Of a stretch of DNA of 64,000 nucleotides, positions 38,151-47,692 are shown in pieces. How positions within the stretch are numbered: the first letter of the stretch is position 1; every line of letters starts with the position of its first letter. The DNA comes from Arcobacter suis CECT 7833 (GTDB lineage Bacteria; Campylobacterota; Campylobacteria; Campylobacterales; Arcobacteraceae). The translations under genes and the position numbers were made by a program. The notes beneath the pieces were generated by a model, which was not told where the DNA came from, did not search any database, and saw only the letters and a program-made list of their open reading frames with translations. Where the stretch lies: NCBI RefSeq assembly GCF_003544815.1, contig NZ_CP032100.1:2232001-2296000 (forward strand), in the 5' to 3' direction.

Positions 38151-39158
38151 ATGATAAAGAAGTTAACCTTAGGTGCAATAGTTCTAGCCTCATCTTTATT
38201 TGCATCAGGAGAAGTAAATGTTTACTCTCAAAGACATTATGATTCAGATAAAATATTACTTAAACAATTTGAAGATAAAACTGGAATAAAAGTAAATGTT
38301 GTGACAGCAAAAGCCGAAGAGCTTGTTGCAAAATTAACAATTGAAGGTGCAAATACTCCTGCTGATGTATTAATAACAGCAGATATTGGAAATCTTTATC
38401 AAGCAAAAGAAAGAAAATTATTACAACCTATTGAATCTAAAATATTAAATGAAAATATACCTACTCATTTAAAAGATACTGATAATCAGTGGTTTGCATT
38501 AACAAAAAGAGCAAGAGTTTTTGTTTATAATCCACAAAAAGTTAATCCTGCAGATTTAAGTGATTATTTTAGTGTAACTGATCCTAAATTCAAAGGTAGA
38601 GTAATAACAAGATCATCAACAGCTGCTTATAACAAATCGTTATTAGCATCAATTATTGCAAATCATGGAGAAGAAAAAGCTTTAGAGTTTTCAAAAGGTC
38701 TTGTAAATAATTTTCCATATAATCCAAAAGGTGCAGATAGAGATCAAATTAGAGCAGTTGCTGCTGGTGATGCTGATATTGCTATTGTAAACACTTATTA
38801 TTTGGGTGTAATGTTAAATGGAGAAGATAAAAAAGATGTTGAAATAGCAAAAAGTTTAAAAATATTTTTCCCTGCTCAACAAACAACTGGAACACATATG
38901 AACATTTCAGGAGCTGGTGTTACATATTATTCTAAAAATAAAGAAAATGCTATTAAACTTATTGAATTCTTAAGTTCAATAGAAGCACAAGAAGTTTTTG
39001 CAGAAGCAAATCAAGAATTTCCAGCAAACCCAAAAGCAAAATCATCTGCAATCGTAACTTCATGGGGAAAATTTAAAGAAGATAATATCCAATTAAATGA
39101 AGTTGGAAAATATAATAAAGAGGCTGTAGAAATAGCTACAAAAGCAAATTGGAAATAA
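38151..39158 (+). CDS. fbpA: Ferric iron ABC transporter, periplasmic iron-binding protein
   Basis: 335 residues. Signal peptide at about 1-19 (MIKKLTLGAIVLASSLFAS). Class II periplasmic binding fold opening with VNVYSQRHYDSD, as in FutA/FbpA proteins. The tandem tyrosines in NTYYLG near residue 220 are the expected Fe(III) ligands. It binds ferric ion in the periplasm and hands it to FbpB/FbpC. It overlaps the next gene by 10 bases and is preceded by a Fur box. Confidence 0.93.
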   Translation: MIKKLTLGAIVLASSLFASGEVNVYSQRHYDSDKILLKQFEDKTGIKVNVVTAKAEELVAKLTIEGANTPADVLITADIGNLYQAKERKLLQPIESKILNENIPTHLKDTDNQWFALTKRARVFVYNPQKVNPADLSDYFSVTDPKFKGRVITRSSTAAYNKSLLASIIANHGEEKALEFSKGLVNNFPYNPKGADRDQIRAVAAGDADIAIVNTYYLGVMLNGEDKKDVEIAKSLKIFFPAQQTTGTHMNISGAGVTYYSKNKENAIKLIEFLSSIEAQEVFAEANQEFPANPKAKSSAIVTSWGKFKEDNIQLNEVGKYNKEAVEIATKANWK

Positions 39159-40717
39159 ATAAACTAAAATATAGCATAGCCCCAATTATTGGGCTATGTA
39201 TAGCATTACCAATATTATCATTATTACTATATTTTGTACTAAATGGAGATTTTAATTTTGAGTTCTTATTTAGTGATATAGTAAAAGGATATATAAGTAA
39301 TACTACAATTTTAGTTTTAGGTACTTTTGCTTTTGTTGTTATTTTAGGAACTATTAGTTCATATTTAAGTGCTAGATTTGAATATTTTGGTGATAAAATA
39401 TTTGCTGTATTATTCGTACTTCCCCTAGCCTATCCAGCTTATATTCTTGGATACACATATGTTGGTTTTTTTGAATATAGAGGAATTTTATCAGATATAA
39501 TTGGTGATATAAATACGAGATATGACATTTTAAATATGTCAGGAGCAATTTTTATTTTTGGAATTGCCATGTTTCCTTATGTTTATATCTTAGCAAGAGT
39601 ATCATTTGGCTCTATTTCATCAACAGTTAGTGAACTGGTATCTTTACATAAAATAAATCCAATAAAAGCCTTTTTTAAAGTCTATCTACCTTTAGCATAT
39701 CCAGCTATATTTGCAGGAAGTATTTTAGCAATTATGGAAACTCTTAGTGATTATGGCACGGTTTTGTACTTTGGTATTGAAACTTTTAGTGTAGGAATAT
39801 TTAAAAGTTGGTTTGGATATGGAGATTTAATACAATCAATATATGTAGCTATTGCTTTACTTATATTTGTATTTGCTATTTTATGGACAGAGAGTTTAAT
39901 TAGGAAAAAATATAGATTTGTTAGTTCAACTTTCAGTGGGAAAAAAGCTCCTAAAATAAAATTAGAAGGTAAATATAATTTTATTGCATTTTTAATTTCA
40001 TTTTTAATAGCTACTATTACTCTTTTTATTCCAACAATGGTATTAATTTACTGGTTCATTTTAGATATTCATACTCTTGATTTTACAACATTCGATTATC
40101 TTTATAATACTTTGAGTCTAAATATCTTTTCTTCTGTTGTAATAATCTCTTTATCTTTTATTGTTGTTTATATGCTAAGATTTTATCCTTCGAAGATTGG
40201 AGCAATTACACATAAATTATCTATTTTAGGATATTCAATTCCCGGTGCTGTTGTTGGAGTTGGTTTATTAATAATAAGTAGTTTTGTTGATACTTCATTA
40301 GGACATGTTCTTTTTGGTGGAACATTCTTTATTTTGATTTTTGCTTATACAACAAGATATTTTGCTTCAAGTATTGGTTCTATTGAAAATGGCTTTAGTA
40401 AAATTGATGCAAGTATTGATGATGCTACAAAAATATTTGGGAAAAGCGAATCAAATAATATTTTTAAAGTATATTTACCTTTAATGAAACCATATATTTT
40501 AAGTGGTTTTTTAATTCTTTATATAGATATTGCAAAAGAATTACCAGCAACTTTAATATTACGACCATTTAATTATGATACTTTAGCTATTAGAATTTAT
40601 GAACTTGCAAGTAATGAAATTCTTTATAAAGTTGGTTTCCCTGGTCTTGTTCTTGTTGGAACAACGGCAATTGCCGTTATATTACTTAACTCAAAATTTG
40701 TAAGAAGAAAAATATGA
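39149..40717 (+). CDS. fbpB: Ferric iron ABC transporter, permease
   Basis: 522-residue fused permease with about twelve spans and two binding-protein-dependent transport domains; EAA-like loops occur at about 170-185 (PIKAFFKVYLPLAYP) and about 430-450 (NNIFKVYLPLMKP). The start is TTG at 39149, 10 bases inside fbpA, the only reasonable start before the first span and probably translationally coupled. Confidence 0.92.
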   Translation: MEINKLKYSIAPIIGLCIALPILSLLLYFVLNGDFNFEFLFSDIVKGYISNTTILVLGTFAFVVILGTISSYLSARFEYFGDKIFAVLFVLPLAYPAYILGYTYVGFFEYRGILSDIIGDINTRYDILNMSGAIFIFGIAMFPYVYILARVSFGSISSTVSELVSLHKINPIKAFFKVYLPLAYPAIFAGSILAIMETLSDYGTVLYFGIETFSVGIFKSWFGYGDLIQSIYVAIALLIFVFAILWTESLIRKKYRFVSSTFSGKKAPKIKLEGKYNFIAFLISFLIATITLFIPTMVLIYWFILDIHTLDFTTFDYLYNTLSLNIFSSVVIISLSFIVVYMLRFYPSKIGAITHKLSILGYSIPGAVVGVGLLIISSFVDTSLGHVLFGGTFFILIFAYTTRYFASSIGSIENGFSKIDASIDDATKIFGKSESNNIFKVYLPLMKPYILSGFLILYIDIAKELPATLILRPFNYDTLAIRIYELASNEILYKVGFPGLVLVGTTAIAVILLNSKFVRRKI

Positions 40718-41646
40718 AAAAAATTGTAGATATAAAAAATTTAAGAAAAGTTTTTTGCAAAGGTAATATTTGTGTTGCAAATAGTATAGATTTATTTATT
40801 AATGAGGGTGAAATTTTTACAATACTTGGTAAAAGTGGAAGTGGGAAAACAACATTTTTACGAATGATTGCAGGTCTTGAAACACCTGATAATGGTGAAA
40901 TTATTGTTGATGAAAAAGTTGTTTTTTCAAAAAATACAAATCTTCAACCAAAAGATAGAGAAGTTGCTGTTGTTTTTCAAAACTATGCCCTACTTCCTCA
41001 CTTAAGTATTGCTTCAAATATTACTTTTGGAAGTAATGCTTCAAAGGCTGATTTAGAAGAAGTTTTAGAAAAAACGAAATTAAAAGGTCAAGAAAATAAA
41101 TTTCCTCACGAATTAAGTGGTGGACAACAGCAAAGAGTTGCCCTTGCTCGTGCAATTATTACAAAACCAAAAATTTTACTTTTAGATGAACCTTTAAGTA
41201 ATATTGATACTGAATTAAGAGCTCATTTAAGAGTTGAATTAAAAGAAATGATAAAATTATTTGGAATAACTGCTTTATTTATTACTCATGATAAAGAAGA
41301 TGCTTTTTATTTATCAGACAGAATTGCTATTATGCATGGTGGAGATATTTTACAAGTAGGAACTGCAAAAGATATTTATCATCATCCAGCTAATTTATAT
41401 TGTGCAAATTTTTTAGGAAAAATGACTAAGATTTCACAAAATTCATATATAAGACCTGAACATATACACATAAGCCCAAATGGAAAATATGATGCGATTA
41501 TAAAAAATATTGTTTTTTATGGTAGTTTTTATGAAATAATTATTGAAGCAAATAATGAAGAATTATTAGTTCATAGTTTTGATGATCATCTTGAAGTTAA
41601 TCAAAATATCAAATATGATTTTGATGGAGAAATTTTAAACTTTTAG
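40714..41646 (+). CDS. fbpC: Ferric iron ABC transporter, ATP-binding protein
   Basis: 310 residues. Walker A GKSGSGKT at 39-46, signature LSGGQQQR at 134-141, Walker B ILLLDEP at about 154-160, H-loop ITHD near 195, and a C-terminal regulatory extension as in iron/spermidine/sulfate ATPases. It overlaps fbpB by 4 bases (ATGA). Confidence 0.94.
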   Translation: MKKIVDIKNLRKVFCKGNICVANSIDLFINEGEIFTILGKSGSGKTTFLRMIAGLETPDNGEIIVDEKVVFSKNTNLQPKDREVAVVFQNYALLPHLSIASNITFGSNASKADLEEVLEKTKLKGQENKFPHELSGGQQQRVALARAIITKPKILLLDEPLSNIDTELRAHLRVELKEMIKLFGITALFITHDKEDAFYLSDRIAIMHGGDILQVGTAKDIYHHPANLYCANFLGKMTKISQNSYIRPEHIHISPNGKYDAIIKNIVFYGSFYEIIIEANNEELLVHSFDDHLEVNQNIKYDFDGEILNF

Positions 41647-41697
41647 AATTACTAATTTTCAATATTATTTTTATAATTAATATAGTAGAATGTTATT

Positions 41698-43956
41698 ATG
41701 TTGATAAAAAAAATAACCCTTCTTTTTCTACTATTTGTTATAAGCGTAAAAGCCCAACAAAACGATAAAGTGACTCTTTATTTAGATTGGTTACATCAAT
41801 TCCAATTTGCTGGATATTATGTTGCTAAAGAAAAAGGTTATTATAATAATTTTGGGTTAGATGTTAATATTAAAGAATTTAGCTCTAATTCAAATATAGT
41901 AAAAGATATTATGACCCAAGAGGCTTCTTATGGTGTCGGAAAATCTTCTTTAATAATTGATAAATTTAATGGTAATGATTTAGTTTTATTATCGAGCATT
42001 TATCAAGCTTCACCATTAGTTCTTATTAGTTTAAAAGATTCAAACATAAAAAATCCTAGAGATTTAAAAAATAAAAGAATCATGATAACAGATGACGCGA
42101 TAACTTCTGCATCAATTAACTCAATGATCATTTCTCAAGGAATTAATTTAGATGAAATTATCGTACAAAAACATTCATTTAATATTAATGATTTAAAAAA
42201 TAAAAAAACTGATGCAATGGCTTGTTTTTTATCAAATGAACCATTTCTTCTTGAAAAACAAAATATTCAATACAATATATTAAATCCAAATGATTATAGT
42301 TTTGATTTTTATGAAGGAATACTTTATACTTCTCAAAAAGAGTTATTAAATAATCCTTCTCGTGTTCAAAACTTTAATAAAGCCTCTTTAAAAGGTTGGG
42401 AATATGCTTTTAATAATATTGAAGAGACTGCAAAACTAATATATGAAAAATATAATACTCAAAATAAAAGTTTAGATTCTTTGATATATGAGGGGAATAT
42501 ATTAAAAAAATTATCAAAAATTGAAAAAGGTATATTAGGAGAAATTGATTCTAAAACAATAGATGAAATAAAAAGATTTTATAGTTTTTTAGGATTAAAT
42601 AAACAAAATACTGTTTTTGATACAAATTCTATTATATTAAATAAAATGAATATTTTATTAAATGATAATGAAATCAAATACTTAGAAAACAATCATTTTA
42701 CACTTTTAATAGAAAGTAATAATATCCCTTTTGCTTTCAAATTAACAAATAAATTAACCGGACTAGAAATAGATTTTTGGAATTTAATTTCACAAAAGTT
42801 ATCAAAACCTCTTAACATAGAAGAAACTATAAATGATAAAATGTTTAATATTTTTTCAAATTCAATCAAAACACAATTTGTGTATGGTTTTGAAAAGAAA
42901 AGTAAACCTGATTATTTATTAAGTGAGCCTATCGCTCAAATTCCTATTGCTCTTGCAACAAAAAATGATAAAAATTTTATTACAGATTTATCTACACTAA
43001 AAAATATAAAAATTGGAGTAGTAAAAAACTTAGAAATAATTCCTACTTTACAAAAAGAGTATCCTAATATAGATTTTGTTGAAATGGAAACTATCAATGA
43101 AGCTATTTTAAAATTACAACAAAATAAGTTATTTGCATTGATTGATAATATGTATACAATCTCTCATAAAATCAATAAGGACAACCTAAATAGCATAAAA
43201 ATAAACACTTTATTAAATCATCAATTAAATATTTATTTACAAGTTGAAGAAAAAAATAAACTTTTTATACCTATTTTAAATAGTGCAATAAATAGATTTT
43301 CAAAAGAAGATAAAAATACTATTTTGAACAATTATCAATTTATTTTTTATCCCAAAAATATTGATTTTTTATTTATTGCTAAAATTATTATTCCTTTTAT
43401 TTTATTATTAGCAATTTTTATATATTTCAATTTTAAATTAAAAAAAGAGATTAAAAAAAGAAAAGAGATAGAACAACAATTATCAGAATTGGCAAATAAG
43501 GATAGTTTAACTAACATCTTTAATAGAAGAAAAATCGAAGAAATATGTGAACTAGAGTTACTAAGAAATAAGAGATACAAAAGTGATTTATCAATTATCT
43601 TTTTTGACATTAATAATTTTAAAGTCATAAATGATAGTTTGGGTCATCATTTAGGAGATGAAGTTTTAGTAAAAATTTCAAATATTATAGGAAAAAGTAT
43701 TAGAAATACTGATTCAATTGGAAGATGGGGTGGAGATGAATTTTTGATTATTTTACCACAAACAAATATATCTCAATGTAAAAATATTGTTTTGCATCTA
43801 GAAAAACAATTATCTTTAATTGAATTTAGTGAATCAATAAAAGTAACTTGTAGTTTTGGAATTGCTCCACATGAAGAGAGTGATACATTAGATTCTCTGC
43901 TAAAAAAAGCAGATGAATCAATGTATAAAGAAAAAACTAATCATAAAACAATCTAA
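41698..43956 (+). CDS. Diguanylate cyclase with NMT1/THI5-like and SBP periplasmic sensor domains
   Basis: 752 residues. Signal peptide at about 1-19. An NMT1/THI5-like binding domain spans about 25-240, opening VTLYLDWLHQFQFAGYYVAK, which resembles the thiamine-precursor binding family. A second, family 3-like solute-binding domain is at about 335-545, then one span at 557-577, a short coiled coil, and a GGDEF domain. The GGDEF motif is intact at 678-682 with an allosteric I-site RNTD at 669-672, so it should make c-di-GMP with product inhibition. It follows fbpC by 51 bases; whether it belongs to the iron operon is unclear. The ligand is unknown. Confidence 0.85.
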   Translation: MLIKKITLLFLLFVISVKAQQNDKVTLYLDWLHQFQFAGYYVAKEKGYYNNFGLDVNIKEFSSNSNIVKDIMTQEASYGVGKSSLIIDKFNGNDLVLLSSIYQASPLVLISLKDSNIKNPRDLKNKRIMITDDAITSASINSMIISQGINLDEIIVQKHSFNINDLKNKKTDAMACFLSNEPFLLEKQNIQYNILNPNDYSFDFYEGILYTSQKELLNNPSRVQNFNKASLKGWEYAFNNIEETAKLIYEKYNTQNKSLDSLIYEGNILKKLSKIEKGILGEIDSKTIDEIKRFYSFLGLNKQNTVFDTNSIILNKMNILLNDNEIKYLENNHFTLLIESNNIPFAFKLTNKLTGLEIDFWNLISQKLSKPLNIEETINDKMFNIFSNSIKTQFVYGFEKKSKPDYLLSEPIAQIPIALATKNDKNFITDLSTLKNIKIGVVKNLEIIPTLQKEYPNIDFVEMETINEAILKLQQNKLFALIDNMYTISHKINKDNLNSIKINTLLNHQLNIYLQVEEKNKLFIPILNSAINRFSKEDKNTILNNYQFIFYPKNIDFLFIAKIIIPFILLLAIFIYFNFKLKKEIKKRKEIEQQLSELANKDSLTNIFNRRKIEEICELELLRNKRYKSDLSIIFFDINNFKVINDSLGHHLGDEVLVKISNIIGKSIRNTDSIGRWGGDEFLIILPQTNISQCKNIVLHLEKQLSLIEFSESIKVTCSFGIAPHEESDTLDSLLKKADESMYKEKTNHKTI

Positions 43957-43958
43957 AA

Positions 43959-45545
43959 TTAGTCGTTATCTTCAACTACTCCTGATGGCTGTAAAACAGC
44001 TAAATAATCTTTAAATCTTTTTTGACCTAAGTTATCTGCTTTATAATCATTAATTAATTGCTCAACATAAGATACAAGCCCAGTTGCTGAAACTTTAACA
44101 CCTATTTTTCTTGCAATTCTACTTTTTGTTGTTCCTTCAAGATTTCCACCTAATAAAACTTCATAACCTTCAACTCTTTCACCTTCATGTCTAATCATTG
44201 CACCAACAAATCCAATATCAGAAATTTGTGGATGAGAACAAGCATTTCCACATCCAGAGATTGCCATTGTTACATCTTCTTTAAAATCAGGAAATTTATT
44301 TTCTAATTCAACTAAAAATTTCTTAGCAAACTCTTTAGTTTCTGTAATACCAAATTTACAAAACTCTTTTCCTGTACAAGATTGTAATCTTGCTCTAAAT
44401 GGAGTTGGTTTGTATGGATATCCTAAATCAGCAAATTCATCTGCTAAATTTTGAGCTACCTCATCTTTTACTCCATAAACTATGAAGTTTTGTGTTGCAG
44501 TGATTGTAATTCCACCTGCATTATATTTTTTACAAATATCATACATTGCTTGAAAATCTTCCCCAGCAACTCTTCCTGAATTTGTTGCAAATCCAACATA
44601 AGACTCACCAGTTTGTTTTGCTTTATTGATTCCAAAATGATTTCTATTTTCAGAAGATGTAATTTTTGGTTCAACTAAACCTTCTTGTAAAGAATATCCA
44701 ATTACTTTTTCAATTTCTGCTACGAATTTTTCAATTCCCCAATCATTTAAAAGATGTCTTACTCTTGCTTTATTTCTATTATCTCTATTTCCATTATCTC
44801 TGAAAATCTCTGCACAAGCAACAGCAACATCTTGAACTTGTTCAGGTTTTACATATCTAGAAGCTCTTGTAGCTATTTGTTTTGATTTTGATAAACCTCC
44901 ACCAATAGTTAAATCAAATAAAACTTCTCCAGACTCTGTTTTAAATGCAGTAAAAGCAACATCTTGGATTTCATGTGAAGCACAATGACATGCACATCCA
45001 CTAATACCTATTTTATATTTTCTAGGAAAATTACAAAATCTATTATCATTTTTATTAAAATATGCGTCTACACTTTTTACAAGTTCCCTTGCATCAAAAA
45101 TTTCATTTTTATCAATTCCACCAACTGGACATGTCATGATTGGTCTTGGTCCATCACCTGATGCCATTCTTGAAGTTAATCCAACTGAATCTAATAATTT
45201 AAAAATCTCTGGCATATCTTTTATTTGAATATAATGAAATTGTACATTTTGTCTATTTGTAAAATCAACTAAACCTTGAGCATAATCTTGACCTATTTTT
45301 GCCATAACTCCTAATTGCTCTAAATTCATACTTGTATCAATTAGTTTTATTCTTTTCATAAAATATTTTTTATCTTCAGTGCCATCTGTATTTACATGTG
45401 GGTACATTCCATACCATTTTAATAAACCAATATATTCAGAACTTAAAGGAATCCCATCACATGCTTCTTTATATATATCGTCAATAACTCTTAATGGATT
45501 TCTTGAAGCTTTTAATTGTTCTAGTGCTGATAACTCTTTTGCCAT
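43959..45545 (-). CDS. Nitrite/sulfite reductase, siroheme [4Fe-4S] type
   Basis: 528-residue monomeric reductase with two tandem ferredoxin-like halves. Cluster/siroheme cysteines are in SCTGKEFCKFG and SGCGNACSHPQ. The first half also contains GISGCACHCASHE, an additional Cys-rich stretch in the pseudo-symmetric position. It catalyses six-electron reduction of nitrite to ammonia or sulfite to sulfide; ferredoxin-dependent assimilatory nitrite reductase is the nearest family. It converges on the diguanylate cyclase gene with a 2-base gap. Confidence 0.85.
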   Translation of the reverse strand: MAKELSALEQLKASRNPLRVIDDIYKEACDGIPLSSEYIGLLKWYGMYPHVNTDGTEDKKYFMKRIKLIDTSMNLEQLGVMAKIGQDYAQGLVDFTNRQNVQFHYIQIKDMPEIFKLLDSVGLTSRMASGDGPRPIMTCPVGGIDKNEIFDARELVKSVDAYFNKNDNRFCNFPRKYKIGISGCACHCASHEIQDVAFTAFKTESGEVLFDLTIGGGLSKSKQIATRASRYVKPEQVQDVAVACAEIFRDNGNRDNRNKARVRHLLNDWGIEKFVAEIEKVIGYSLQEGLVEPKITSSENRNHFGINKAKQTGESYVGFATNSGRVAGEDFQAMYDICKKYNAGGITITATQNFIVYGVKDEVAQNLADEFADLGYPYKPTPFRARLQSCTGKEFCKFGITETKEFAKKFLVELENKFPDFKEDVTMAISGCGNACSHPQISDIGFVGAMIRHEGERVEGYEVLLGGNLEGTTKSRIARKIGVKVSATGLVSYVEQLINDYKADNLGQKRFKDYLAVLQPSGVVEDND

Positions 45546-45910
45546 CTTTTTTCTCCTATTATTTAAAGATATTGATATTATCTTTAAATCTCTTTATTTT
45601 CAAAATTATATCCTATTTTTATAAAAGATAAATAAAATTAATCCTGATTAAAATACTATGGTTTAAAATTGTTTTTTTTATTTGATTTCCTTTATCATTA
45701 TATATAATAAAAAATCTTAATAAAATTTATTTATCCTCTATAAATCCCATAAATAGCCACTTAGTAGAAGTAAAATTATTTTTAAGATTTCTTTCAGGAT
45801 ATTTCTTTTTTTTATGGTTTATAATTGCAACATAGAATAAGAATTAAAGCATAAGTATTTAATTTGACTTCCTAGAGTCTTATTCTATCTAAAATTTTCG
45901 GGAGAATAAA
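45546..45910. other. Intergenic region with an 11-bp inverted repeat
   Basis: 365 AT-rich bases between divergent genes with no ORF or RNA gene that I can support. 45832-45842 and 45878-45888 are perfect reverse complements (35-base loop), ending about 12 bases before the Shine-Dalgarno GGGAG of the downstream peptidase, so it could lie in that gene's leader or be an operator. Confidence 0.5.
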
Positions 45911-47014
45911 TTGGGTGATTCATCTTCAAGTGAACCAATTATAAACTTTGTACATTTTCTAGACCTTTTAAAACAATTGATAAGAGTTCCATCAGTAACT
46001 GGTGCTGAACACTCTTTTTTATTATATTTAAAAAGAGAATTAGAAGAAATTGGTATAAAAACACAATATTACGATGGACTATTAGTTGCACAAGGTAAAA
46101 ATCCTACAAAAGGTATGCTTAGTGCACATATTGATAGACATGGCGTTATTTGTACAGGTCCAAATGAATTCCAATTTGCTGCCTTTCTTGCAAAAAATCG
46201 TTCTGATTTAAGAGGAAATTCTTTATCTGAACAAACTTATCAACTAATTGCCAAAAGATATATAAATCAACAAGTTCAAGCTTATGAACCTTGGAGTGGA
46301 AGTTATTTAGGAATTGGTCAAATTTCTGATGTTTTTATGAGTGAAGAGGTTAATAACCTTGTTTTTAAAATTGATGGTTTATCTCATTTACAACCAGGAA
46401 CACCAATTGCATTTAGTGATAAACTTAAACGTGAAGATGATTTAATTTCTGCTCAACTTGATAATGTTATTAGTGCAGCCATGATTATCTATTTATATCA
46501 AAATGGATTTCAAGGAACTGCATTTTTTACAGCACAAGAAGAAGCTGGAAAATCATGGAGATATGTTTATGAATGGTTTAGAAAGAATAAAGTAACAACA
46601 AATGAATTGTTAGTTTTGGATACAAGTCCTTATGATAGTAGAGTTGAAGCAGATGTTCAACAAGTAGTTTTAAGAAATAGAGATGCAAATGCTAGATTTA
46701 AATCTCCTGTTTTAAAACAATTAAAAAACTTTTGTCATAAAAATGAAATTGATTTTTCATGTAAAGATACTTTTATTCAAGAAAAAAACAAAGTAAGAAA
46801 AGAAAAAAATTTACCTTTACTTACTCTTGGAAGTACAGAACTTGGAAGAATTGTAATGGAATCAAAAGGTTCTATTCAAGGTGCAACTTTACAAATACCA
46901 ACAACGGGTTATCATACAGTAGAAGAAACAGCTTCAATTAAGTCTGTTAAAGCAATTTTATATATATTAAGCAGTTTATATATTGATAAAAAGCCTAATA
47001 TAAAAGCAATTTAA
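45911..47014 (+). CDS. M42-family metallopeptidase (aminopeptidase-like)
   Basis: 367 residues. The start is TTG at 45911, supported by GGGAG six bases upstream. Di-metal site residues follow the M42/M20 pattern: H73 and D75 in SAHIDRHG, D184 in AQLDN, catalytic E210 with E211 in AQEEAG, D237 in LDTSPYD, and a C-terminal His in GYHTVEE. M42 enzymes are large self-compartmentalising aminopeptidases; the substrate here is unknown. It heads a plus-strand cluster reaching tex. Confidence 0.82.
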   Translation: MGDSSSSEPIINFVHFLDLLKQLIRVPSVTGAEHSFLLYLKRELEEIGIKTQYYDGLLVAQGKNPTKGMLSAHIDRHGVICTGPNEFQFAAFLAKNRSDLRGNSLSEQTYQLIAKRYINQQVQAYEPWSGSYLGIGQISDVFMSEEVNNLVFKIDGLSHLQPGTPIAFSDKLKREDDLISAQLDNVISAAMIIYLYQNGFQGTAFFTAQEEAGKSWRYVYEWFRKNKVTTNELLVLDTSPYDSRVEADVQQVVLRNRDANARFKSPVLKQLKNFCHKNEIDFSCKDTFIQEKNKVRKEKNLPLLTLGSTELGRIVMESKGSIQGATLQIPTTGYHTVEETASIKSVKAILYILSSLYIDKKPNIKAI

Positions 47015-47048
47015 AACCAAAATATATTAATTAGAGGAATTAAAAGTT

Positions 47049-47279
47049 ATGGATTTAGCTATTATTTATGAATTAAGAGCAAATAATATTAGTGAAGAGC
47101 ATATAGAATTAATTATGGATAGAGTAAAAAATAGATTGACGGAAGAGAATATTGATAAAGAACTTCAAAAACTAGGTTATTCAAAAATATTTACAGTAGA
47201 TTATGATGAATATGATAACTACGATTTTAACGATGACTACGGTTCAAACCACAAGGGAAATCATGAAGAAATTGACTAA
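47049..47279 (+). CDS. Small acidic hypothetical protein
   Basis: 76 residues, function not recognised. An AGAGGA site lies about ten bases before the ATG, and the gene follows the peptidase by 34 bases, so it is probably real. The N-terminal half looks helical (YELRANNISEEHIELIMDRV); the C-terminal 30 residues are rich in Asp and Tyr. Its 3' end overlaps the next gene by 17 bases. Confidence 0.6.
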   Translation: MDLAIIYELRANNISEEHIELIMDRVKNRLTEENIDKELQKLGYSKIFTVDYDEYDNYDFNDDYGSNHKGNHEEID

Positions 47280-47667
47280 TAAAGAGTTAGTAAAATTATA
47301 TTATACAGAGTTATGGAACAAGCAAAACAAAGACTATATTGACATCTTATTTGATGATAATATAACTTTTCATGGTTCTTTAGATATATCAGTTGTAGGA
47401 AAAGAAAAATTCAAAGAGTATATGGATACTCTTTTAACAGGTATTCCTAATCTTTTCCATAGTATTTTAACTATGGTTTGTGAGGATGATACTATTGCTG
47501 TAAGAGCTTTATACAATGGTAGACATACAGGAAAATTATTTGATTATGAAGCAAGTAACAATAAAATTGTTTATAGTGGAGCATCTTTTTTTAAATTTAA
47601 AGATGGCAAAATTATAGATATTTGGGTGCTTGGTGATTTAACAAATCTTACTAAGCAACTTTCATAA
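47263..47667 (+). CDS. SnoaL-like / NTF2-fold polyketide cyclase family protein
   Basis: I chose the ATG at 47263 (MKKLTNKELVKLYYTELWN), with an AAGGGA site just upstream, giving 134 residues; an upstream in-frame start would add an unlikely leader. The pattern (YYTELWNKQN, then HG, then a GRHTG and a KFKDGKIIDIWVLGD ending) matches SnoaL-like ester cyclases of the NTF2 superfamily. Substrate unknown. Confidence 0.75.
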   Translation: MKKLTNKELVKLYYTELWNKQNKDYIDILFDDNITFHGSLDISVVGKEKFKEYMDTLLTGIPNLFHSILTMVCEDDTIAVRALYNGRHTGKLFDYEASNNKIVYSGASFFKFKDGKIIDIWVLGDLTNLTKQLS

Positions 47668-47692
47668 ACATTTTGTTTATGAAAGGCAACAA

